Source: CAMLFJ01 sp035524955
Lineage (GTDB): Bacteria > Methylomirabilota > Methylomirabilia > Rokubacteriales > CSP1-6
Direction: 5' to 3'
NCBI GenBank assembly: GCA_035524955.1
Contig: DATLFG010000028.1
Span: 91,388 to 155,387, forward strand
Length of the DNA stretch: 64,000 bases
The notes below the pieces were generated by a model. The model did no database searches, had not been told where the DNA came from, and worked only from the letters and a program-made list of their open reading frames with translations. Made by a program: the position numbers and the translations under genes. This document shows positions 24,610-33,361 of this stretch, in pieces (the first letter of the stretch is position 1; each line of letters starts with the position of its first letter).

Positions 24610-26588
24610 CCCGGATCCGCCGGCCCATCGTGATCGAGCACGTGCGCCCCGCGGTGGACGACGGCCGGTATCCCGTCAAGCGGGTCGTTGGAGACGTCTT
24701 GACGATCACCGCCGACATCTTCAAGGAAGGCCACGATCTCCTCGGCGCGGCGATCCGCTTCCGCGCCGCGGGCGAGACCGGCTGGCGCGAGACGCCGCTC
24801 GTCCCGGTGGACAACGACGGCTGGGCCGGCGCCTTTCCGCTCGTGGCCAACACGCGCTATCGCTACACCGTGGAGGCCTGGACCGACGGCTTCGGGTCCT
24901 GGGTCGAGGAGATGCGGCGACGCCTGGGCGGCGGTCAGGCCGATCTCACCAGCGAGCTGCTGGAGGGCGGCGCGTTGGTCCGGCTCGCGCGAGCCGGCGC
25001 GCGGGACGCGGACGCGGCCGCGCTGGCCCGCGCGCTCGAGCGGCTCGAGGCCGCGTCCTCGCGCGACGGCCGTCTCGACGTCCTCCTCCACCCCGACCTG
25101 CGCCAGGTGATGGCGCGCGCGCAGCCGCGTCCAGACCTCACGCGCCACGACCACGAGCTCGAGGTGGTGGTGGACCGGCCGGAGGCCGCCTTCGCGAGCT
25201 GGTACGAGCTGTTCCCGCGCTCCCAGGGCCGGGTGCCCGGCCGGCACGGGACCTTCGGCGACTGCATCGACCGGCTCCCCGAGATCCGGCGCATGGGGTT
25301 CGACGTCGTCTACCTGCCGCCCGTCCATCCCATCGGCCGCACCGCGCGCAAGGGCCCGGACAACGCGCCGGCCGCGGGCCCCGGCGATCCGGGCAGCCCC
25401 TGGGCCATCGGCGGGCCCGAGGGCGGCCACACTGCGGTGCATCCCGAGCTGGGCACGCTCGAGGACTTCCGGCGCCTCGTGAAGACCGCGCGCGGGTTGG
25501 GCATGGAGATCGCGCTCGACTTCGCGATCCAGTGCTCGCCGGACCATCCGTGGGTGCGCGAGCATCCGGAGTGGTTCTACCGGCGGCCGGACGGCACGAT
25601 CAAGTACGCGGAGAACCCGCCCAAGAAATACCAGGACATCTACCCGATCAACTTCGCGACGTCCGCCTGGGAATCGCTCTGGGACGCGCTGCTGGGCGTC
25701 GTGCGGTTCTGGATCGACCAGGGCGTGCGGACGTTCCGCGTGGACAATCCCCACACCAAGCCCCTCGATTTCTGGGCCTGGCTGATCCGGGAGGTCCAGG
25801 ACCGCGATCCCGACGTGGTGTTCCTCTCCGAGGCCTTCACCCGCCCCAAGGTGATGCGCGCGCTCGCCAAGGCCGGCTTCACCCAGTCGTACACGTACTT
25901 CACGTGGCGCAACTTCAAAGACGAGCTGACCGAGTACCTCGAGGAGCTCACCCGCTCCGAGATGGCCGAGTACTTCCGCGGCAACTTCTTCGTCAACACC
26001 CCGGACATCCTCCCCGAGGTGCTCCAGCGCGGAGGGCCGCCCGCCTTCCGCATGCGGGCCGCGCTCGCCGCCACGCTGGCTTCGGTGTGGGGCATCTACA
26101 GCGGCTTCGAGCTCTGCGAGGCGACGGCCCTGCCGGACAGCGAGGAGTACCGGGCCTCGGAGAAGTACGAGATCCGGGTGCGCGACTGGAGCGCGCACGG
26201 GAGCATCGCGGACTACATCGCCCGGCTCAACGCGATCCGGCGCGAGAACCCCGCGCTCCACACCATGGCCGGGCTGCGCTTCTACCCGGCGAACAGCCCG
26301 CACGTGCTGTTCTACGGCAAGCTGACGCCGGCGCGCGACAACGTGATCCTGGTCGCGATCAACCTGGATCCGTTCGCGACCCACGAGGCCACGCTGCAGA
26401 TCCCGCTCGCCGAGATCGGCATCGCCGACGACGAGACCTACGAGCTCCACGAGGTGCTGGGCGGTGACCGCCGCCTGGTGCGCGGGGCCGCCCACGTCGT
26501 CACGCTCGACCCGCGCGCCGCCCCCGCGCTTATCTATCGGGTCGGTCGGTGGCGGCGGCGCGAGCGCGACTTCGATTATTACGCATGA
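24606..26588 (+). CDS. glgE: Maltose-1-phosphate maltosyltransferase GlgE
   Basis: GlgE transfers maltose from maltose-1-phosphate to alpha-1,4-glucan. The 660-residue GH13_3 protein has the N-terminal beta domain, PVHPIGRTARKGPDN, nucleophile Asp in VRTFRVDNPHTKPLDFW, acid/base Glu in VVFLSEAFTRPK, and NFFVNTPDIL. All catalytic residues are present. It is the last gene of the coupled unit (ATGA overlap). A 130-bp gap to treS follows, containing the imperfect palindrome AAAGCCTTAAGAGCTTT at 26598-26614 and an AT-rich TATATA that may be a terminator, a promoter or both. Confidence 0.96.
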   Translation: MTRIRRPIVIEHVRPAVDDGRYPVKRVVGDVLTITADIFKEGHDLLGAAIRFRAAGETGWRETPLVPVDNDGWAGAFPLVANTRYRYTVEAWTDGFGSWVEEMRRRLGGGQADLTSELLEGGALVRLARAGARDADAAALARALERLEAASSRDGRLDVLLHPDLRQVMARAQPRPDLTRHDHELEVVVDRPEAAFASWYELFPRSQGRVPGRHGTFGDCIDRLPEIRRMGFDVVYLPPVHPIGRTARKGPDNAPAAGPGDPGSPWAIGGPEGGHTAVHPELGTLEDFRRLVKTARGLGMEIALDFAIQCSPDHPWVREHPEWFYRRPDGTIKYAENPPKKYQDIYPINFATSAWESLWDALLGVVRFWIDQGVRTFRVDNPHTKPLDFWAWLIREVQDRDPDVVFLSEAFTRPKVMRALAKAGFTQSYTYFTWRNFKDELTEYLEELTRSEMAEYFRGNFFVNTPDILPEVLQRGGPPAFRMRAALAATLASVWGIYSGFELCEATALPDSEEYRASEKYEIRVRDWSAHGSIADYIARLNAIRRENPALHTMAGLRFYPANSPHVLFYGKLTPARDNVILVAINLDPFATHEATLQIPLAEIGIADDETYELHEVLGGDRRLVRGAAHVVTLDPRAAPALIYRVGRWRRRERDFDYYA

Positions 26589-26718
26589 ACATCCTTGAAA
26601 GCCTTAAGAGCTTTATATATCCGCTCGGCTCGCCTTCGGCTACGCCTCGCCAGGCTACTGCCCCGGACACTCGTCGGCGGGCGGACACCCGGACGGCCGG
26701 ACTGCGCGTGAGCCCGAC

Positions 26719-28398
26719 ATGAGCGACGGTGATCCCCTCTGGTACAAGGACGCCGTCTTCTACGAGCTGCACGTCCGCGCCTTCAAGGACGGCAACGACG
26801 ACGGCATCGGCGACTTCATCGGGCTTACCAGCCAGCTCGGGCATCTCAAGGAGCTCGGCGTCGACTGCCTGTGGCTCCTGCCCTTCTTCCGCTCGCCGCT
26901 GCGCGACGACGGCTACGACGTGGCCGACTACCGCGCGATCCATCCCGACTACGGAACCATGGCCGACTTCGACCGCTTCCTGGAGGCGGCCCACGGCCAC
27001 GGCATGCGGGTCATCTCGGACCTAGTGGTCAACCACACCTCGGACCAGCACCCGTGGTTCCAGGCCGCCCGCCGCGCGCCCGACTCCCCCTACCGCGACT
27101 ACTACGTGTGGAGCGACACCGACGAACGGTACCGGGACGCCCGCATCATCTTCCTCGACACCGAGCAATCCAACTGGACGTGGGATCCGGTGGGCAAGGC
27201 CTACTACTGGCACCGTTTCTTCCACCATCAACCGGACCTCAACTTCGACAACCCGCAGGTCCGCCGCGAGCTGCTCGACGTCATGCGCTTCTGGATGGAC
27301 AAGGGGCTCGACGGCTTCCGCTGCGACGCGGTCCCCTATCTCATCGAGCGCGAGGGGACCAACTGCGAGAACCTGCCGGAGACCCACGACTTCCTGAAGG
27401 AGATTCGCCGCACGATCGATCGGGAGTACCAGGGGCGCATCATCCTCGCGGAGGCCAACCAGTGGCCCGCCGACGTTCGTCCCTACTTCGGTGACGGCGA
27501 CGAGTTCCACATGGCCTTCCACTTCCCGCTGATGCCGCGCATCTTCCTGGCCGTCCGGCACGGGGACCGCCGGCCGATCACCGACATCTTCGTGCACACG
27601 CCGGAGATCCCGGCGACCGCCCAGTGGTGCCTCTTCCTGCGCAATCACGACGAGCTCACGCTCGAGATGGTGAGCGACGAGGAGCGCCGGCATCTCTATT
27701 ACGCGTACGGGTCCGACCCGCGCATGCGCCTCAACCTGGGCATACGGCGGCGGCTGGCCCCCTTGCTCGAGAACGACCGGCGCAAAATCGAGCTGCTCAC
27801 GAGCCTGCTCTTCACCCTGCCGGGCAGCCCGATCCTCTACTACGGCGACGAGCTCGGGATGGGCGACAACATCTACCTGGGCGACCGCAACGGGGTCCGC
27901 ACGCCGATGCAGTGGACGGGCGACCGCAACGCGGGCTTCTCCCGCGCGGACACCGCCCGCCTCTACCTGCCCCTCATCGTCGACACGGTGTACGGGTACC
28001 AGGCGATCAACGTGGAGGCGCAGCAGCGCACCCCGTCCTCGCTGCTCAACTGGATGAAGCGGCTCATCGCGGTGCGCAAGAAGACGCGTGTGTTCGGCCG
28101 CGGCAGGCTGACCTTCCTCCGCCCGGCCAACGAGAGCGTGCTCGCCCACGCACGCGAGCACGAGGGCGAGACGGTGATCGCGGTCCACAACCTCGCCGGC
28201 TCGGCCCAGCCGGTGGAGATCGACCTTCGCGCCTGGCGCGGGCACACCCCGGTGGAGATGCTGGGGGACACGCGCTTCCCCACCATCGGAGCTCAGCCGT
28301 ACTTCATCAGCCTGGCGCCCTACGGCTACTACTGGTTCCGGCTCCAGCCCCCCCTGCCCGACCAGCCGGTCTATGGCATCGAGGCCGCTCCGCTCTGA
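26719..28398 (+). CDS. treS: Trehalose synthase / maltose glucosyltransferase TreS
   Basis: TreS interconverts maltose and trehalose, feeding Mak and GlgE. The 559-residue GH13_16 protein shows WYKDAVFYELHVRAFKDGN at the start, VVNHTSDQHPWFQ, nucleophile Asp in GLDGFRCDAVPYL, Glu in IILAEANQWP and Asp in LRNHDELTLEMV. A CDAVPYLIEREGTNCENLPETH block is TreS-specific. The start at 26719 puts the conserved WYKD motif at residue 8. It overlaps mak by 26 bp, and the two are usually coupled or fused. Confidence 0.96.
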   Translation: MSDGDPLWYKDAVFYELHVRAFKDGNDDGIGDFIGLTSQLGHLKELGVDCLWLLPFFRSPLRDDGYDVADYRAIHPDYGTMADFDRFLEAAHGHGMRVISDLVVNHTSDQHPWFQAARRAPDSPYRDYYVWSDTDERYRDARIIFLDTEQSNWTWDPVGKAYYWHRFFHHQPDLNFDNPQVRRELLDVMRFWMDKGLDGFRCDAVPYLIEREGTNCENLPETHDFLKEIRRTIDREYQGRIILAEANQWPADVRPYFGDGDEFHMAFHFPLMPRIFLAVRHGDRRPITDIFVHTPEIPATAQWCLFLRNHDELTLEMVSDEERRHLYYAYGSDPRMRLNLGIRRRLAPLLENDRRKIELLTSLLFTLPGSPILYYGDELGMGDNIYLGDRNGVRTPMQWTGDRNAGFSRADTARLYLPLIVDTVYGYQAINVEAQQRTPSSLLNWMKRLIAVRKKTRVFGRGRLTFLRPANESVLAHAREHEGETVIAVHNLAGSAQPVEIDLRAWRGHTPVEMLGDTRFPTIGAQPYFISLAPYGYYWFRLQPPLPDQPVYGIEAAPL

Positions 28399-29824
28399 CC
28401 CCGCCGCGGTCGTCGCGCTGCTCTCAGGCCCCGGGCGCTCCGATCTCGCGCGCTTCCTGATCCGCCAGCGCTGGTTCGCGGCCAAGACCCGCGCCATCGG
28501 GGCGGTGGACGTCCTCGACTGGGCCGTCGTCGATCCCGATGGGCCGCTCGTGCTCCTGCTCATCGCGGTGGACGGCGACCGGTACTACGTCCCGATCACG
28601 GTGTCGACCGAGGCCGCGCCGGAAGCGACGGTCGCCCGCGCCGGCGCGGAGGCGGTGATGGACGCCCATCACGATCCGCGGTTCGGCCGCCGGGTCCTCG
28701 CCGCCCTCGCCGCCACGCGCTCGGCCGACGGCCAGCACGGTCGCTTCGCCTTCCGGCCGACCCCGGGCTGGGCGTTCCCGGCCGATCCCGACGCGCTGGC
28801 CGCCCGGCGGCTGACCGGCGAGCAGAGCAACACCTCCGTCGTGGTGGGCGATCTCGTGCTGAAGTCGCTGCGCCGGCCCCAGCCCGGCCTCAACCCGGAT
28901 CTCGAGATCACGCACTTCCTCACCACCCGCACCACCTTCCGCCACGTGCCGCGCCTGGCGGGCTGGGTGGAGTATGCGGGCGCGGGCGAGCCCGCGACGC
29001 TCGCGGTGCTCCAGGAGTTCGTGCCGAATACCGGCGACGGGTGGACGTACGTCGTCTCGACGCTCGCGGGCCGCGGTGCGGCCATCGAGTGCCGGCCGGA
29101 TTCGCTGCTCGACGAGGTCGCCGGCCTGGGCGCGATCACCGGCGGCCTGCACGCCGCGCTGGCCTCCGATGACCGCGACGCGGACTTCCGGCCCGAGCCG
29201 GTCGGCCGCGACGACGTCGCCCGATGGGCCGACGAGATCGCGCGCGAGCTGGCCGCCCCCATGCTCGGCGCGCGACTCGCAGGCGACGTCGGGCCCGTGA
29301 CGGACGCGGTGGCCCGGACCCTCGCGGTGCTCGACCGCCTGGCCGGCGCGACGGCGAAGATCCGCGTCCACGGCGACTACCACCTGGGCCAGGTGCTCAA
29401 GACGGCGGATGGCTTCGCGATCATCGACTTCGAGGGGGAGCCGGCGCGGCCGCTCGCCGAGCGCCGCCGGAAGCAATCGGCCCTGCGCGACGTGGCGGGC
29501 ATGCTCCGGTCCCTCGACTACGCGGCGCACGCGGTGGCCTTCCGTCGCCCCGAAGACGAGCGGGCGGCGGCGCTTGCCGCTCTCACCGCCTGGGAGGCGC
29601 GGGCCCGCGACGCCTTTCTCGCCGGCTATCTTCGCTCGGTGACGGAGAGCGCGGTCCCGCTCGTCCCGGCGACCGGCGAGGCGCTCCGGGCCGCGTGCGC
29701 CCCCTTCGAGCTGCAGAAGGCCGCTTACGAGCTCCGGTACGAGCTCGACAACCGGCCCGACTGGGTCGCGATCCCGCAGGCCGGGCTCAGGCGGATTCTC
29801 GGGCGGAGCCTGACGGGCGACTGA
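28373..29824 (+). CDS. mak: Maltokinase Mak
   Basis: Mak (Pep2) phosphorylates maltose with ATP to maltose-1-phosphate, the GlgE substrate. The 483-residue protein has an N-terminal cap domain (FLIRQRWFAAKTR) and a kinase core with RRLTGEQSNTSVVVGDLVLKSLRRPQPGLNPDLEI, catalytic HGDYHLGQVLKTADGF and metal-binding IIDFEGEPARPLAERRRKQSALRDVAGMLRS. All motifs are intact. The ATG lies inside the end of treS, so translation of the two is probably coupled. Confidence 0.95.
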   Translation: MASRPLRSDPAAVVALLSGPGRSDLARFLIRQRWFAAKTRAIGAVDVLDWAVVDPDGPLVLLLIAVDGDRYYVPITVSTEAAPEATVARAGAEAVMDAHHDPRFGRRVLAALAATRSADGQHGRFAFRPTPGWAFPADPDALAARRLTGEQSNTSVVVGDLVLKSLRRPQPGLNPDLEITHFLTTRTTFRHVPRLAGWVEYAGAGEPATLAVLQEFVPNTGDGWTYVVSTLAGRGAAIECRPDSLLDEVAGLGAITGGLHAALASDDRDADFRPEPVGRDDVARWADEIARELAAPMLGARLAGDVGPVTDAVARTLAVLDRLAGATAKIRVHGDYHLGQVLKTADGFAIIDFEGEPARPLAERRRKQSALRDVAGMLRSLDYAAHAVAFRRPEDERAAALAALTAWEARARDAFLAGYLRSVTESAVPLVPATGEALRAACAPFELQKAAYELRYELDNRPDWVAIPQAGLRRILGRSLTGD

Positions 29825-30014
29825 GTGGTCCGTGGGCCACGTCCCGCGCGCCGAGCGCGGCCATGCACACCGCGAACACGGGCACCAGGCTCGTCACGAG
29901 CACGAGGGCGCCCAGCGCGATCGCCGTCGCGTGCGTCAATCCGATCGTCGCGCGGGCCGCCATCGGCACCAGGTTTGCCAGCTGCAACGGGCTTGGAGTT
30001 GTTCTCATAGACAT
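29787..30014 (-). CDS. Possible small single-span membrane protein
   Basis: A 75-residue frame beginning MSMRTTPSPLQLANLVPMAARA has one convincing membrane segment (AIALGALVLVTSLVPVFAVCMAALGA) and a charged tail. Its 3' end overlaps the end of mak on the opposite strand. No good ribosome site is seen and I know no family. The rest of the 430-bp gap to 30254 holds no other gene I can support. Confidence 0.4.
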   Translation of the reverse strand: MSMRTTPSPLQLANLVPMAARATIGLTHATAIALGALVLVTSLVPVFAVCMAALGARDVAHGPLSRPSGSARESA

Positions 30015-30068
30015 CCCGAATCGGGCAAGCGGCGTGCCACGCGGGCGTGAATGCCGCGATCGGAACCC

Positions 30069-30084
30069 TTCTACCCGGTAAACC
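30069..30084 (+). promoter_or_regulatory. Candidate regulatory motif, weak copy
   Basis: TTCTACCCGGTAAACC lies about 170 bp upstream of the small membrane protein and superoxide dismutase genes, in their direction. It shares the TTC-TAC-CGGT core with the elements upstream of the 10538 and 11337 genes. Weak evidence alone; reported because of that recurrence. Confidence 0.3.
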
Positions 30085-30253
30085 TGACCCACCCCCAGGG
30101 AGCACACCCTCGCCCACGCCGAAGCGCCACGATTCCTGTGTCGGGGAATCGCGCACTTCGGCGACGAATCCGACCGTGGCACGTGCCGTGCCTGTAAGTG
30201 CGCACGACGATCTCGAGAACTACTACTCGCTGGTACATAGGAGGATGACTGAC

Positions 30254-30403
30254 ATGCTGTGGACGATCTTCGTGGTCCTGCTGGTGCTCTGGGCGCTGGG
30301 TATGGTCAGTTCTTACACGCTCGGCGGCTTCATCCACCTCTTGCTGCTCATCGCCATTGCGGTGGTCCTGATCCGGGTCATCCAGGGACGACGACCGATC
30401 TAG
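30254..30403 (+). CDS. Lmo0937-family small membrane protein (DUF5670)
   Basis: The 49-residue protein MLWTIFVVLLVLWALGMVSSYTLGGFIHLLLLIAIAVVLIRVIQG matches the lmo0937/DUF5670 family: two short hydrophobic helices with a Gly-Gly turn. Function is unknown, and members are often found among stress genes. I chose the ATG at 30254 because TAGGAGG at 30238-30244 gives proper spacing; the ATG at 30245 abuts that ribosome site. A superoxide dismutase follows. Confidence 0.85.
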   Translation: MLWTIFVVLLVLWALGMVSSYTLGGFIHLLLLIAIAVVLIRVIQGRRPI

Positions 30404-30430
30404 CCGAGCGGAGCCTCCCATGCACGCCAC

Positions 30431-30483
30431 CCGACGGGCCGAGGGATGAACTACAACCGACGGAGCGAAGGATGAACTACAAG
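30431..30483 (+). repeat. Tandem duplication of a translation start, with mini-ORF
   Basis: Two 26-27 bp units, both close to CCGACGGAGCGAAGGATGAA, lie in tandem. The second holds the superoxide dismutase start. The first ATG (30446) opens a 9-codon frame, MNYNRRSEG, whose TGA (30473-30475) overlaps the real ATG (30472). It could be a leader peptide coupled to the downstream gene, or simply a replication-slippage duplication. Confidence 0.6.
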
Positions 30484-31074
30484 GTCCAGGACCATCTCAA
30501 GCCGAGGGCGCTGACCGGCATCTCCGACGATCAGATCGCCCAGCACTGGAAGCTCTACGAGGGCTACGTCAAGAGCGCCAACGGCCTGCTTGACGGCACC
30601 GCCAAGGCCGAGGCCGGCGCGCCGACGTGGTCCGAGCTCAGGCGCCGGCTCGGCTTCGAGATCGACGGCGTCGTGCTCCACGAGTACTACTTCGGCAACC
30701 TCGCCTCCGGCTCCAAGCTCTCCCCGGGGAGCGACCTCGCGGTGGACCTGGGCGCCACCTGGGGCTCGGTCGGCGCCTGGCGCGAGGACTTCGCCAAGAC
30801 GGGCGGTATGCGCGGGGTTGGCTGGGCGATCCTGTATCGGGATCCGGCCACCGGCGGCCTCTTCAACTGGTGGGTGTCGAGTCATGAGCAGGGCCACCCG
30901 GCCGGATTCAACCCGGTCATCGTGCTCGACGTGTTCGAGCACGCCTTCATGGTGGACCACGGCGCGGGGGGCCGGGACGAGTACATCGCGGCCTTCCTCG
31001 AGAACGTGAACTGGGAGGTCGTCGAGCAGCGTCACAAGGACAGCAAGGCCGGGCGGTTCACCGCCCGGTTCTGA
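30472..31074 (+). CDS. sod: Iron/manganese superoxide dismutase
   Basis: The 200-residue protein detoxifies superoxide to peroxide and oxygen. It belongs to a divergent Fe/Mn branch. Likely metal ligands are His25 (AQHWKLYEGY), His70 (VVLHEYYFGNL), Asp153 and His157 (VLDVFEHAF). The conserved NWWVSSHEQG block is also present. No signal peptide is seen, so it should be cytoplasmic. GAAGGA precedes the ATG, itself duplicated just upstream. It lies among other small stress proteins. Whether iron or manganese is used cannot be read from sequence alone. Confidence 0.92.
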   Translation: MNYKVQDHLKPRALTGISDDQIAQHWKLYEGYVKSANGLLDGTAKAEAGAPTWSELRRRLGFEIDGVVLHEYYFGNLASGSKLSPGSDLAVDLGATWGSVGAWREDFAKTGGMRGVGWAILYRDPATGGLFNWWVSSHEQGHPAGFNPVIVLDVFEHAFMVDHGAGGRDEYIAAFLENVNWEVVEQRHKDSKAGRFTARF

Positions 31075-31082
31075 GAGGGGAG

Positions 31083-31304
31083 ATGAAGAGCGGCGTGCTC
31101 GTCATCGCCATCGTGCTGATCGCCATCGGCGTGGTCTCCCTCGCCTACCAGGGGATCACCTACACCACGCGGGAGAAGATCCTGGATGTCGGTCCCATCC
31201 AGGCGACCGCCGACAAGGAGCGGACGATCCCGCTCCCGCCGGTCCTGGGCGGTCTCGCGCTGGCCGGCGGGATCGTGCTCCTCGTGGTGGGAGCCCGACG
31301 GTAG
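31083..31304 (+). CDS. DUF3185 membrane protein
   Basis: The 73-residue protein has two transmembrane helices (VLVIAIVLIAIGVVSLAY and LGGLALAGGIVLLVVGA) around a conserved loop, YQGITYTTREKILDVGPIQ. This matches DUF3185, a small bacterial membrane family without known function. It begins 8 bp after the superoxide dismutase stop with GAGAGGGGAG as ribosome site, so the two are probably co-transcribed. Confidence 0.88.
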   Translation: MKSGVLVIAIVLIAIGVVSLAYQGITYTTREKILDVGPIQATADKERTIPLPPVLGGLALAGGIVLLVVGARR

Positions 31305-31577
31305 CGCGAAGCCGTGTGACGTAGCCGCACCCCCCGAGGCGCGGTCCCTACGAGGCCGCGCCCGGGGTGGTTCGCCCGACCGCGGTATCATGCCAGACGG
31401 CCATGAAGGGGCGCGGGTTCTGCTGACCGTCGGCGGGCTCACCGGAGGTGGCGCGCCGCCTCATCCGCGAGTTCCTCGCGCTCGACGAGGCGACGGCCCC
31501 GCTGAGGCGCGAGAACCGCGTCTTCCCGATCGACCCGGACCGGTCGACCCGGGCGCAACGCGACCTCCGCGCGTGCC

Positions 31578-32216
31578 GTGAAGCTGCCCCGCGCGCTCTA
31601 CACGCGCGCCGACGTGGCGGCGCTGGCCCGGCGGCTGCTCGGCTCGCTCCTGGTTGCTCCCGCCCGCGACGGGCGACGCGTGTCGGGGATCATCGTGGAA
31701 ACCGAGGCCTACCAGGGCCCCGAGGACCGCGCCTCCCACGCCTACCGCGGCCGGCGCACCGGCCGCACCGAGACGATGTATGCGCGCGGCGGGACCGCCT
31801 ACGTCTACTTCGTGTACGGCATGTACCACCAGTTCAACGTGGTGACCAACGTGGCGGACGTGCCCCACGCGGTGCTCGTCCGGGCGCTGGAGCCGGTCGA
31901 GGGCGTGGACCTGATGCGGCGGCGGCGCGGCGGCGTGGCGCCGCTCGAGCTGACCAGCGGTCCGGGCAAGCTCTGCATCGCGCTCGGCATCGACCGCCGC
32001 CTCGACGGCGCGGATCTCCTGGGCGACCGGATCTGGCTCGAGCCGGGCCGGCGCGTCCGGCCCGCCGCCATCGCGGCCGGCCCGCGTGTCGGCATCGACT
32101 ACGCGGAGGAGTGGGCGGCCCGGCCGTGGCGCTTCTGGCTGCGCGGCAACCCGTTCGTGAGCCGCGCCCCGCGCCCGCTCGCACCGTCGTCGCCGCGGCC
32201 CCCTTCGATGGCCTAG
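31578..32216 (+). CDS. 3-methyladenine DNA glycosylase, AAG/MPG family
   Basis: This enzyme excises alkylated purines to start base-excision repair. The 212-residue protein has the family's GIIVETEAYQGPEDRASHAYRGRRTGRTETMYARGG, containing the catalytic Glu, then AYVYFVYGMYHQFNVV, the intercalating Tyr region, and TSGPGKLCIALGI. It starts with GTG at 31578. The 273 bp upstream (31305-31577) include a short GTG-started open frame at 31448 whose nature I cannot determine. Its 3' end overlaps the next, opposing gene by 4 bp. Confidence 0.93.
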   Translation: MKLPRALYTRADVAALARRLLGSLLVAPARDGRRVSGIIVETEAYQGPEDRASHAYRGRRTGRTETMYARGGTAYVYFVYGMYHQFNVVTNVADVPHAVLVRALEPVEGVDLMRRRRGGVAPLELTSGPGKLCIALGIDRRLDGADLLGDRIWLEPGRRVRPAAIAAGPRVGIDYAEEWAARPWRFWLRGNPFVSRAPRPLAPSSPRPPSMA

Positions 32217-33361
32217 ACCCGCAGGCGCAGCCCGCTCCGGTCGAGCGCCCACATGAGCGCCCACCAGAGCAGCACGTAGGCCAGCGCGTAGGCCAGCGAG
32301 GCGTTGACCGGAGCCGCCCACGGCGCGAAGAGGTGATCGAACAGCCAGGCGTGCAGACGCGGGCCGCCCGCGCCCACCCGGACGACGAGCAGGAGCTTCG
32401 CCATCAGGCTGGACAGGAAGAAGAGCGTGAGCGCGTGGACGCCCAGGATCGCCAGGGGCGCGGCCCAGCCGCGGCGGCCGCGGACCTCGATCAGCCAGTG
32501 GCAGGCGGCCAGCGCGAGCGCGGCCAGCCCCGCCATCAGCAGCGCGTAGGAACTGGTCCACAGGGGCTTGTTCACCGGAAACCAGAGCCCCCAGAGCCAA
32601 CCGAGCGCGGCCGCGGCGAGCCCGCCCAGCGCGAGACCGCCGGCGGTTCGAGCTCCGGCCTGGGCTCCGGGCCGAGCCACGGAGCGGCCCGCCCGCATCC
32701 AGTGCCCGGCCAGCACGCCCAGGAGCGTGGTCGCGGTGGCGGGCAGCGTGCTCAGGATGCCTTCCGGATCGTACACGCGCGTGGCCTGCAGGATGTGTCG
32801 CGTCCCGAGGACGAGGCGGTCCACGTGGCCGGCCAGGTTCCCGGTCGGGCTCAGGTCGCCCGTGACCTGGCCGGGCGCCGCCACCCTCGTCATCAGGAGC
32901 CAGTAGCCCACCAGGAGCGCGCCCGCCACGAGCGCCTGCGGGCGCCAGCCACGCGCGCCGCGGGTGCCCAGGACGAGCAGCGCGGCCAGCAGGTAGCACA
33001 CCGCGATGCGCTGGAGCACGCCGGGGATCCGGAGCGTCGCCAGCGGGAAGAAGGGCAGCGCGTGGAGCAGCAGGCCCAGCGCGAAGATCACCGTCGCGCG
33101 CCGCAACACCCGCGCGGGCAGTCCGCCCGCGCCCCGCTCGAAGGCCGGGCCCAAGGCCAGCGGGATCGACACGCCCACCACGAACAGAAAGAACGGGAAG
33201 ACCATGTCGGTGGGCGTCCACCCATGCCACTCGGCGTGCCGGAGCGGCGCGTACACCGCGCTCCACGTGCCGGGGTTGTTGACCAGCACCATCGCGGCCA
33301 CCGTGAGCCCGCGGAGCGCGTCCACCGAGAGCAGGCGCGCAGCCGGGCCGGGCGGCGTCAC
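32213..33361 (-). CDS. NagX/HGSNAT-like multi-pass acyltransferase family protein
   Basis: The 382-residue protein has about ten membrane segments. It opens LLSVDALRGLTVAAMVLVNNPG, followed by EWHGWTPTDMVFPFFLFVVGVSIPLAL, the signature of the DUF5009 / heparan-alpha-glucosaminide N-acetyltransferase relatives (COG4299). Bacterial members are linked to amino-sugar use or acetylation of surface sugars. It appears to start with a GTG at 33361 that overlaps the SDR stop (GTGA), which joins it to the SDR-Rieske operon. The substrate is unknown. Confidence 0.82.
   Translation of the reverse strand: MTPPGPAARLLSVDALRGLTVAAMVLVNNPGTWSAVYAPLRHAEWHGWTPTDMVFPFFLFVVGVSIPLALGPAFERGAGGLPARVLRRATVIFALGLLLHALPFFPLATLRIPGVLQRIAVCYLLAALLVLGTRGARGWRPQALVAGALLVGYWLLMTRVAAPGQVTGDLSPTGNLAGHVDRLVLGTRHILQATRVYDPEGILSTLPATATTLLGVLAGHWMRAGRSVARPGAQAGARTAGGLALGGLAAAALGWLWGLWFPVNKPLWTSSYALLMAGLAALALAACHWLIEVRGRRGWAAPLAILGVHALTLFFLSSLMAKLLLVVRVGAGGPRLHAWLFDHLFAPWAAPVNASLAYALAYVLLWWALMWALDRSGLRLRV

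Noticed and set aside
31448..31577. A GTG-started frame before the alkyladenine glycosylase gene (MARRLIREFLALDEATAPL)
   Set aside because: The start looks protein-like, but the frame runs into low-complexity sequence inside the glycosylase gene. I could not recognise it, so it is mentioned only under that gene.
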